Assembly: GCA_900552245.1 (NCBI GenBank)
Contig: URYY01000023.1
Coordinates: 1-19,664 of the forward strand
DNA length: 19,664 bases
Reading direction: 5' to 3'
From: an uncultured Opitutales bacterium
Lineage (GTDB): Bacteria > Verrucomicrobiota > Verrucomicrobiia > Opitutales > Intestinicryptomonadaceae
Part shown: piece by piece, positions 14,492 to 19,664 of the stretch
Layout: the number at the start of each line of letters is the position of its first letter
Position numbering within the stretch: the stretch's first letter is position 1
Notes under the pieces: generated by a model
What the model was told of the DNA's origin: nothing
Seen by the model: the letters and a program-made list of their open reading frames with translations, nothing else
Database searches by the model: none
Translations under genes and position numbers: made by a program

Positions 14492-15226
14492 TTATTCCGC
14501 CTTCTGAGCGCGGGAAACAATCTGGGGGGTCTTGGGCTGAACGGTGCGGCGATTCAAGCCCGCCTGTACGGCCTCAACCAAAACTTCCGTTATCAAGCGT
14601 ATGCTCTTAACGGCGTCGTCATTGCCCGGAATCGGATAGTCAACCAAAGTCGGGTCGGAATTTGTATCGACCAAAGCTACGACTGGAATACCCAACTTGC
14701 GGCACTCTGCAACCGCGATTTCCTCTGTCTTAACGTCAACTACGAAAGCTACGCCGGGGAGCTCGGAAATATCCTTGATGCCCTCAAAATTGCGGTTCAT
14801 GCGCGACATTTCGCGGCGAATAGCTGCGGCTTCCTTTGCGTAGAGCTTATCCATTTCGCCATTAGCTTCCATCTCGAGGAAGCGGCGATACTTTTTGAGG
14901 CTTGAAAGAATAGTCTCAAAGTTTGTGAATGTTCCGCCCAACCAGCGGTTTACGCAGTAAGGCATATTGCACATACCGGCGGCCTCGCGCAAAATTTCCT
15001 GCGCCTGGCGCTTAGTGCCGATAAAGATTATATCCTTACCTTCTGCAACTATGTCTTCAACAACCTTAACGGCCTTTTCGAGCTGTTCGTAGGTCTTTTC
15101 GAGGTTGATGATGGATACGCCCGAACGGTGGTCGTAAACATAGGGCTTGGAACGGGGGTTCCAGCGGCGTGTCTGGTGGCCAAAATGCACACCGGCGTCC
15201 ATCAAGTCTTTTACAGTGATATTCAT
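14492..15226 (-). CDS. rpsB: 30S ribosomal protein S2
   Basis: This 244-aa protein is S2. Family blocks are present from the N-terminus: LMDAGVHFGHQTRRWNP, KPYVYDHRSGVSIINLEKT, IIFIGTKRQAQEIL, CNMPYCVNRWLGGTFTNF, LPGVAFVVDVKTEEIAVAE, and GIPVVALVDTNSDPTLVDYPIPGNDDA (split by family as VALVDTNSDP and YPIPGNDDA). S2 binds late to the 30S subunit together with S1. It is the first gene of the rpsB-tsf operon. The ATG at 15226 is preceded by GGAG about 9 nt upstream, and by a leader with a small hairpin. Confidence 0.97.
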   Translation of the reverse strand: MNITVKDLMDAGVHFGHQTRRWNPRSKPYVYDHRSGVSIINLEKTYEQLEKAVKVVEDIVAEGKDIIFIGTKRQAQEILREAAGMCNMPYCVNRWLGGTFTNFETILSSLKKYRRFLEMEANGEMDKLYAKEAAAIRREMSRMNRNFEGIKDISELPGVAFVVDVKTEEIAVAECRKLGIPVVALVDTNSDPTLVDYPIPGNDDAVKSIRLITEVLVEAVQAGLNRRTVQPKTPQIVSRAQKAE

Positions 15227-15241
15227 AATCAGAGCTCCGTA

Positions 15242-15257
15242 TTTCCCTCTCGGGAAA
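15242..15257 (-). promoter_or_regulatory. GAGA-tetraloop hairpin in the rpsB leader
   Basis: On the minus strand TTTCCC-GAGA-GGGAAA forms a perfect 6-bp stem with a GNRA loop, ending 15 nt before the rpsB ATG and just upstream of its GGAG. S2 is known to autoregulate rpsB through leader structures in other bacteria, so a regulatory role is plausible but unproven. Confidence 0.45.
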
Positions 15258-15342
15258 CCTTGGATAATACTTTCTATATTTTGAGTTTTTATTTATTGTT
15301 GTTTTGCGAAACGAGAAGTTCCGTAAAAAGCGTATATGAAGC

Positions 15343-15351
15343 ACTATAACA
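15343..15351 (-). promoter_or_regulatory. Candidate extended -10 promoter of rpsB-tsf
   Basis: On the minus strand TGTTATAGT is an extended -10 (TGn-TATAGT) about 117 nt upstream of the rpsB start. No good -35 is visible, which extended -10 promoters can tolerate. It would give a leader of roughly 110 nt containing the hairpin at 15242-15257. Confidence 0.4.
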
Positions 15352-15625
15352 GCCGCGCTTGCAAGCATTTTTTAAAAAAAACGACTTTTTTGTAAAATCG
15401 CTAAGCTCAAAGAGAAAATTTTAAATGCTTACATATTTTTACGTTGCGCTGAAACGCTTTAAATTTAAAAACATTAAAACTAGTTTTTCATTTTTCAACT
15501 ACCTAATTTACAACATGTTACATTTGAACATAAAAAAGCAGCGCTAGCTTTCCAAATGAGAATTCACATTTCTACCTACTCCCTACTCTATTCAAGCTAA
15601 TGATTTAAACCTTACAGATTGAAAA
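15352..15625. other. AT-rich gene-free region between rpsB leader and heptose-kinase terminator
   Basis: Together with the rpsB leader this forms a ~460-nt stretch without a gene (15227-15688). The sequence is strongly AT-rich with many stops in all frames. No tRNA, repeat array or further hairpin with a U-tract was seen. Confidence 0.5.
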
Positions 15626-15663
15626 TTAAAAAATAAAAGGCGCACGGCATAATACCGTGTGCC
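15626..15663 (-). terminator. Rho-independent terminator of the heptose kinase gene
   Basis: GGCGCACGG (15639-15647) pairs with CCGTGTGCC (15655-15663), one G-U pair, around a 7-nt loop. On the minus strand the stem is followed by TTTTATTTTTT. It lies about 25 nt after the stop codon of the 15689-16651 gene. Confidence 0.88.
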
Positions 15664-15688
15664 CAAACTGCAAAAGCTATGTAAAATT

Positions 15689-16651
15689 CTAAAGCTTAAA
15701 AGACTTAAGTTCATCAGCACTTATAGTGCTAGATCCCATCTTGCCGACTACAATTCCGGCCGCAACGTTTGCAAATTTTGCGGCTTCTTCAAAATCGGCT
15801 CCCGCGCACATTGCAAGCGAAAGCGCTGTTGTTACAGCATCGCCCGCCCCGGAGGTGTCGCAAACATCTCGCGCCATTGTGGGGATATACTTAAGCGGCT
15901 TTGACTTCCTACAGATGTACATTCCGTCCTTTCCAAGAGTAATAACTAAGTACTCCGGGGCATGGCGCTTGTAAATTGACGAGGCTAGCGCATCTATGGG
16001 CAAAATGGAAGGATCGTCATCAAACATCTCTGCGAGCATAAAAGCCTCCGAGCGATTTGCCGTAAGCAGTGTGGGATTTGCAAAATTTAGCTTTCTGCGA
16101 GGTTTTGTATCAAGCGCTACAAACTTTTTTTGCGAGCGGGCGGTTTCAATTAGCGAGCGCAATATATTGTCATCCAAAAAGCCCCTGGCATAATCGCTAA
16201 TTATAAGGCAATCCACACTCGAAATTGTATTTAACATTTTCTTTAGGAAGGATAGCGACGGAATGTAATGTTGAGGATTTCCATTTCTATCTATGCGTAT
16301 AAGTTGCTGGCCCTTTGCAACAACCCTGCTTTTAACTATTGTGGGAGCCGCCTCTATTGCTTGCGAGCGCCTGAAGTCGACGTCCTCGTCAAGAAGCATA
16401 TTTGACAGTGTTACGCTCGCTTCATCGGCTCCGGTAGAGCCGAATAATATAACCTTTGCGTCTAGCTGCGATGCGTCGATTGCAACATTCGCCGCCCCAC
16501 CTGCAAACCAAGTGTCCTGCTTTACGTCGACAACCACAACTGGAGCTTCCGGAGAGACTCTGTCGGTATCGCCCCAGACATAGTGGTCTAGAATTACGTC
16601 GCCAACAACGGCAACTTTGAGCTTTGAAATGGCCTTAAGAAGTTTTTTCAT
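15689..16651 (-). CDS. D-glycero-beta-D-manno-heptose-7-phosphate kinase (HldE kinase domain / RfaE1-like)
   Basis: This 320-aa PfkB/ribokinase-family protein matches the kinase half of HldE, which phosphorylates heptose-7-phosphate at C1 on the way to ADP-heptose for LPS inner core. Diagnostic blocks: GDVILDHYVWGDTDRVSPEAP (from residue 17), GGAANVA (51-57), KSRVVAKGQQLIRID (107-121), ISDYARGF (151-158), LVITLGKDGM, and the ATP-site signature DTSGAGD (265-271) with catalytic Asp271. The usual TPN in the TPNxxE motif is TAN here and the residue after GAGD is Ala instead of Thr, both mild changes. There is no C-terminal nucleotidyltransferase domain, so that step (RfaE2) must be encoded elsewhere. 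It is monocistronic, with its own terminator. The product supports a Gram-negative, heptose-containing envelope. Confidence 0.9.
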   Translation of the reverse strand: MKKLLKAISKLKVAVVGDVILDHYVWGDTDRVSPEAPVVVVDVKQDTWFAGGAANVAIDASQLDAKVILFGSTGADEASVTLSNMLLDEDVDFRRSQAIEAAPTIVKSRVVAKGQQLIRIDRNGNPQHYIPSLSFLKKMLNTISSVDCLIISDYARGFLDDNILRSLIETARSQKKFVALDTKPRRKLNFANPTLLTANRSEAFMLAEMFDDDPSILPIDALASSIYKRHAPEYLVITLGKDGMYICRKSKPLKYIPTMARDVCDTSGAGDAVTTALSLAMCAGADFEEAAKFANVAAGIVVGKMGSSTISADELKSFKL

Positions 16652-16722
16652 ACCCAGATGTTACGGCAAAAAAGCGGATTTGTAAAGATTAGAAAAGCTA
16701 AACTGGCCGCTAATTGTACATT

Positions 16723-16842
16723 GTGAGTAAATACGTTCAAAAGAAAGTCAAAGACTCGCAGCTAAAATCTGCAAAAGGTTCAAAGGATATCGCTACTTTT
16801 TTAACAAAGCAAGTGGAAGATTTAAGCGCCGCTTACGAATAA
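16723..16842 (+). CDS. Possible 39-aa basic small protein
   Basis: A GTG-initiated frame codes for 39 residues: SKYVQKKVKDSQLKSAKGS, then KDIATFLTKQVEDLSAAYE. It is lysine-rich in the first half and looks like an amphipathic helix in the second. It is divergent from the heptose kinase and 79 nt upstream of a Sel1 gene. I see no clear Shine-Dalgarno and do not recognise the family. The composition is protein-like rather than random, but a short frame of this kind can occur by chance. Confidence 0.3.
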   Translation: MSKYVQKKVKDSQLKSAKGSKDIATFLTKQVEDLSAAYE

Positions 16843-16921
16843 CTGTAAGACGAACATAAAGCCTAAGCCGTGCCAAAACGTAAGCTTAAAGCTGTGATAG
16901 AAATATAACGGAGAATGAAAA

Positions 16922-17491
16922 ATGAAAAGGATGTTTGCATGTTTTCTTGCCCTATTTGTAATCTTGCTTGTACTAGCCGGAAATAAAAATATTTTTTGCA
17001 AAATATCCAAGCAAGATTGCACGGACTCTAAGTTGGTGGGCAGCTACCTTTGCGATGCAGAAATCTATAAAGATACTAAAAAAGCCGTAAAGTGCCTAAA
17101 GAATGCGGCAGAGCAAGGATATAGAGACGCGCAGTTTAACTTGGGCCTGTGTTACTTCAATGGGCTTGGAGTAGATGAAAATCTGAAAGAGGCGGCACGC
17201 TGGTGGAAAAAATCAGCAGAGCAAGGGCATGCCGACTCTCAGTACCTATTGGGCATATACTATCTCTATGGAGCAGAAATCGATAAAGACCCCAAGAGAG
17301 CTGTAGAGTGGTTAAAAAAAGCGGCGGAACAAGAGCATAGAGAGGCTCAGTATAACTTGGGCATATGCTGCGCTAAAGGAAAGGGTGTGAGCAAAGACCT
17401 CGATGAGGCTGCATATTGGTTTAGCAAAGCCGCAGCTCAAGGGCACGCAAACGCCCAAATGGCCTTAAAGAACTTAAGGATAGCAAAATAG
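16922..17491 (+). CDS. Exported Sel1-repeat protein (3 repeats)
   Basis: This 189-aa protein starts at ATG 16922 with CGGAGA 8-13 nt upstream. Residues ~4-20 (MFACFLALFVILLVLAG) form a signal peptide or membrane anchor. Three full 36-residue Sel1 units of the canonical AAEQG..DAQFNLG.CY..G.GV.KD...A..W..K type follow, each with the GxG turn (for example NLGLCYFNGLGVDENLKEA), plus a final half unit ending AQMALKNLRIAK. Sel1 solenoids bind proteins or peptides. It heads a run of three plus-strand Sel1 genes. A lysine-rich linker (NIFCKISKQDC) precedes the repeats. The binding partner is unknown. Confidence 0.85.
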   Translation: MKRMFACFLALFVILLVLAGNKNIFCKISKQDCTDSKLVGSYLCDAEIYKDTKKAVKCLKNAAEQGYRDAQFNLGLCYFNGLGVDENLKEAARWWKKSAEQGHADSQYLLGIYYLYGAEIDKDPKRAVEWLKKAAEQEHREAQYNLGICCAKGKGVSKDLDEAAYWFSKAAAQGHANAQMALKNLRIAK

Positions 17492-17492
17492 T

Positions 17493-17527
17493 CTCACAAA
17501 ATGAAAAAGTGAGGGAAGATTTTTTTC
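17493..17527 (+). terminator. Weak candidate terminator after the 16922 gene
   Basis: CTCAC (17493-17497) pairs with GTGAG (17509-17513), followed after a short gap by a run of seven T (17521-17526 and the preceding base). The stem is only 5 bp with an 11-nt loop, so efficiency would be low. Confidence 0.35.
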
Positions 17528-17729
17528 TTAGCTGCGAATAAGTATGTAAACATACATGCGTGGCACTTTTGCCCCGCGGGCGTATTTCATAAAATATATA
17601 AAAAATAGCGGATATGAAAAAAATATTAAAACGACTCTTTGCGTTTGCATTGTTTGCATTCGCTCTTTTAGGCGCGTTTGCCCAAAACGACATAAATAGC
17701 ATAAAAAAAGCAGCAGAGCAAGGCGACGC
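17511..17729 (+). repeat. Duplicated promoter + signal-peptide cassette, copy 1
   Basis: These ~219 bases closely match 18544-18763, with scattered substitutions. The cassette covers the 5' untranslated region, the ATG, the signal-peptide codons and the first AAEQG unit of the 17614 gene. Substitutions fall in a palindrome at compensating positions. T4 in the signal peptide here (17666-17669) is T6 in the other copy. Confidence 0.88.
17542..17555. promoter_or_regulatory. Palindrome upstream of the 17614 gene
   Basis: GTATGT-AA-ACATAC is a 6-bp inverted repeat 59 nt before the ATG. In the second cassette the same site reads GTATAT-AA-ATATAC: both arms have changed so as to keep the symmetry. 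This suggests an operator or hairpin under selection. Confidence 0.5.
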
Positions 17730-18528
17730 AAACGCACAACTAAATTTGGGTACATGCTATTATAATGCTCAAGGCGTAAATCAAGACTTTAAGAAAGCTG
17801 TTTTCTGGTTCCGCAAAGCTGCTGAACAAGGCATCGCCCAAGCTCAATTCTATTTGGGGGTATGCTACGAAAATGGTAACGGCATAAACAAAGACCTTAA
17901 TGAAGCTGTTTGCTGGTATCAAAAAGCCGCTGAACAAGGTTACGCAAATGCTCAATTCTATTTGGGGGTATGCTACTATAATGGCGATGGTGTAAGCAAG
18001 GACTTTAAGGAAGCTGTTTGCTGGTATCAAAAAGCCGCTGAACAAGGATTAGCCGAGGCTCAATTCTGTTTGGGGGTATGCTACAAAAATGGTAACGGCA
18101 TAAACAAAGACCTTAATGAAGCTGTTTACTGGTACCGTAAAGCCGCTGAACAAGGATACGCCTATGCTCAATTCTATTTGGCTCTATGCTATGAAAATGG
18201 TAACGGCGTAAATCAAGACTTTAATATAGCCGCTTATTGGCTTCGCAAAGCCGCTGAGCAAGGCGATGCCAAAGCTCAATTCAATTTGGGACTATGCTAC
18301 AGCAACGGCGTTGGTATAAGCAAAGACTTTAAAGAAGCTGTTTGCTGGTTTCGCAAAGCCGCTGAACAAGGCGATGCCAAAGCTCAATTCTATTTGGGGG
18401 TATGCTACTATAATGGCGATGGCGTAAATCAAGACTTTAAAGAGGCTGCCTATTGGTTCCGCAAAGCCGCAGAACAAGGTAACTCAAATGCGCAAGAGGC
18501 ATTGAGAAAATTAGGACGAATGGAATAA
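17614..18528 (+). CDS. Secreted canonical Sel1-repeat protein (7 repeats)
   Basis: This 304-aa protein has signal peptide KKILKRLFAFALFAFALLG ending AFA, with likely cleavage before QND. From residue 33 it is an uninterrupted array of seven 36-residue Sel1 units plus a final half unit. Each unit runs AAEQG.A.AQF.LG.CY.NG.G(I/V)..D...A.(C/Y)W(Y/F).K. This is an idealised solenoid with very similar units, as expected from recent tandem expansion. Start ATG 17614 is confirmed by the signal peptide and by the duplicated cassette downstream. It lies between two related Sel1 genes on the same strand. Many Sel1 units carry a Cys at the 'GxCY' position and some at the 'VCW' position. Probably periplasmic; the partner is unknown. 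Confidence 0.9.
   Translation: MKKILKRLFAFALFAFALLGAFAQNDINSIKKAAEQGDANAQLNLGTCYYNAQGVNQDFKKAVFWFRKAAEQGIAQAQFYLGVCYENGNGINKDLNEAVCWYQKAAEQGYANAQFYLGVCYYNGDGVSKDFKEAVCWYQKAAEQGLAEAQFCLGVCYKNGNGINKDLNEAVYWYRKAAEQGYAYAQFYLALCYENGNGVNQDFNIAAYWLRKAAEQGDAKAQFNLGLCYSNGVGISKDFKEAVCWFRKAAEQGDAKAQFYLGVCYYNGDGVNQDFKEAAYWFRKAAEQGNSNAQEALRKLGRME
17710..18465 (+). repeat. Seven tandem 108-bp units coding Sel1 repeats
   Basis: The DNA itself repeats every 108 bp; for example the words GCTCAATTCTATTTGGGGGT and CGCTGAACAAGG recur at this period. High nucleotide similarity between units indicates recent tandem duplication, so copy-number variation between strains is likely. This is a coding repeat, not a CRISPR. 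Confidence 0.92.
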
Positions 18529-18543
18529 TTAAGCAAAAAACAA

Positions 18544-18763
18544 GAGGGAAGATTTTTTCCCAGCTGCGAATAAGTATATAAATATACATGCGTGGCACAT
18601 CTGCCCCGCGTGCGTATTTCATAAAATATATAAAAAATAGCAGATATGAAAAAGATATTAAAACGACTCTTTGCGTTTGCATTGTTTGCATTCGCTCTTT
18701 TTTAGGCGCGTTTGCCCAAAATGACATGAATAGCATAAAAAAAGTCGCCGAGCAAGGCGACGC
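18544..18763 (+). repeat. Duplicated promoter + signal-peptide cassette, copy 2
   Basis: This is the second copy of the 17511-17729 cassette, about 1033 bp downstream. It is placed in front of a different C-terminal architecture, so the cassette was shared by duplication followed by divergence of what comes after. Confidence 0.88.
18574..18587. promoter_or_regulatory. Palindrome upstream of the 18646 gene
   Basis: GTATAT-AA-ATATAC is the counterpart of GTATGT-AA-ACATAC at 17542-17555, with both arms changed in step. It lies 58 nt before the ancestral ATG. Confidence 0.5.
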
Positions 18764-19430
18764 CCAAGCTCAATTCAATTTGGGTAACTGTTATGCTAAA
18801 GGCGAAGGCGTAAACAAGAATCTAAAAGAGACTGCCTATTGGTTTCGCAAAGCCGCCGAGCAAGGCCAAGTAAAAGCTCAAGAAGCATTAAAAAACCTTA
18901 ATGCAAAAGAAATAAGCACTCCTAAAACATCAAAAAAAATAAAAACTCCACTCCAAACCCCTAAAGAAAGAAACGCAAGATTAAAGCAACTAAAAGAAAA
19001 CTTACAAAACTCCGACAGTATAATAAGGAAGGCGAAGGCAAAAGCCTATGACGGCCGCAGGCTCATTTCAAGCGGCGAGGCAAAGGCAAACAGGCGAGAC
19101 TACATAGCGGCCGAAGGCACCGCGATGGCAAGATTCGTATCGATGGAGCAGACCAGGCAAAACGGCAGGGAAGAAATCGAAAGAGGCGAAGCGCTTATAA
19201 GAGAGTCTGAAGAAGATCTCGCAAAAATAAATGAAACTATCGAAGAAATTGAACGTATAAGCGAAAGTTTGGAATTGGAAAATAAAGACGGCCAAAAAGT
19301 TGTCTGCCGACCTCTTGAAATTGAAAGGGGCAAGCTGTATGCATTTGCAAAAGGTAGAGTTTACGAGTTGCCGCTGAATGTCTTGACCGACAAATCTAGG
19401 GAACTTGTCGAAAAAGCACTCAAAGAATAG
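18646..19430 (+). pseudogene. Frameshifted Sel1 + coiled-coil + SHD1-like protein gene
   Basis: The expected start, ATG 18646, opens MKKILKRLFAFALFAFALF and then hits TAG, because the signal-peptide T-run has six bases (18698-18703) where the sister gene has four. Downstream the frame is open to 19430: one Sel1 unit (AEQGDAQAQFNLGNCYAKGEG), a lysine-rich linker, a long charged coiled coil (~ERNARLKQLKENLQNSDS to EIERISESLELENK), and a C-terminal ~45-residue segment, GRVYELPLNVLTDKSRELV, that resembles SHD1-type domains seen in Planctomycetes/Verrucomicrobia proteins (inference). An upstream ATG at 18588 keeps the frame but codes a non-signal N-terminus from what is promoter DNA in the sister gene. 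ATG 18726 could give a cytoplasmic form. It is either inactive or switchable through the T-run; a sequencing error is the main alternative. Confidence 0.72.
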
Positions 19431-19563
19431 AATTTTCTTGATATCAAAATACATAAATAAAAGCATTGAAATGTAAAGATACAGCGCAATCGAATATTGA
19501 AAATTTTAAGTATTCCCCGAACTTAAAATATAGAATTAAGCTTCCGCAAAATAGCTCCGCTCT

Positions 19564-19664
19564 TTAGTTAAAGAATGAGCTAGCGTCTTTGCAGGATAAA
19601 CCCTGCATGTTTACGTAGCGCGAGCGCAAGAGCGCTTGGTTTGAGTGGCCCATATTAAGCTGAA
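19564..19664 (-). CDS. Tyrosine recombinase/integrase, C-terminal end (partial)
   Basis: The last 101 bases code, on the minus strand, for 32 residues ending at TAA (19564-19566): LNMGHSNQALLRSRYVNM, then QGLSCKDASSFFN. The GHS...RY spacing is that of the last part of tyrosine recombinases, with His from the 'LGH' box and a candidate nucleophile Tyr in SRY. The rest lies beyond the window edge. It suggests that an integrated element begins here, beside the Sel1 cluster. Only a short segment is visible, so the call is moderate. Confidence 0.55.
   Translation of the reverse strand, partial: QLNMGHSNQALLRSRYVNMQGLSCKDASSFFN

Noticed and set aside
14276..14905. 209-aa open frame on the plus strand opposite rpsB and tsf
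   Set aside because: It spans two conserved genes on the other strand, has no recognisable motif, and its composition follows the antisense of S2/EF-Ts codons.
15689..16651. Loss of activity in the heptose kinase because of TAN in place of TPN and GAGDA in place of GAGDT
   Set aside because: The catalytic Asp271 and all other motifs are intact, and such substitutions are mild within the PfkB family.
17710..18465. Regularly repeated 108-bp units considered as a CRISPR or satellite array
   Set aside because: The units are contiguous, coding, and translate to textbook Sel1 repeats; there are no spacers.
18588..18725. In-frame ATG at 18588 as the true start of the last Sel1 gene
   Set aside because: The codons before 18646 are the 5' untranslated region in the duplicated sister cassette and would yield no signal peptide; a frameshift in the T-run explains the frame better.
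19438..19447. TTGATATCAA palindrome after the last Sel1 gene
   Set aside because: A 10-nt AT-rich palindrome is expected by chance in this DNA and has no second copy nearby.

Overview
The window looks like the chromosome of a Gram-negative bacterium, most likely from the Verrucomicrobiota/PVC side (inference). Reasons: a 70-aa omega subunit of the form seen in that group, a short 198-aa EF-Ts, a heptose-phosphate kinase implying LPS, an NfeD-flotillin pair, and large numbers of secreted Sel1-like repeat (SLR) proteins. Taxonomy cannot be settled without searches.

Layout. 1-1974 (minus): nfeD followed by a partial floA, a membrane-microdomain operon. 2108-3370 (plus): rpoZ, smpB and trmL, three housekeeping genes. 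3371-3791: no gene seen. 3792-12083: a dense accessory island of seven secreted repeat proteins in two families. Family A (3792-4871 minus, 8388-9683 plus, 9889-11094 plus) shares an unusual FYxG-x(2-3)-P-x(4)-FA block. Family B (4947, 6106, 7252 and 11144, all minus) has Sel1 repeats and a phenylalanine-rich C-terminal tail. Two of the family B loci lie in a ~1.02 kb near-identical direct repeat that carries the mark of a gene-conversion event. 12141-13652 (minus): a modular HExxH protein with a linker and an AT-richer C-terminal domain. 13815-15351 (minus): rpsB-tsf with leader and terminator. 15626-16651 (minus): heptose-7-phosphate kinase with terminator. 16723-19430 (plus): a possible 39-aa ORF and three canonical Sel1 proteins, the last two with duplicated promoter/signal-peptide cassettes. 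19564-19664 (minus): the C-terminal end of a tyrosine recombinase.

What ties the accessory part together is ten SLR-type genes in about 16 kb, nearly all with N-terminal export signals. They are being reshuffled by duplication and conversion. Two independent members are knocked out of frame by homopolymer length changes in the signal-peptide codons (T7 versus T6; T6 versus T4). I infer an evolving, perhaps phase-variable, secreted or periplasmic repeat-protein repertoire next to a mobile-element edge. The partners of these proteins cannot be read from the sequence.
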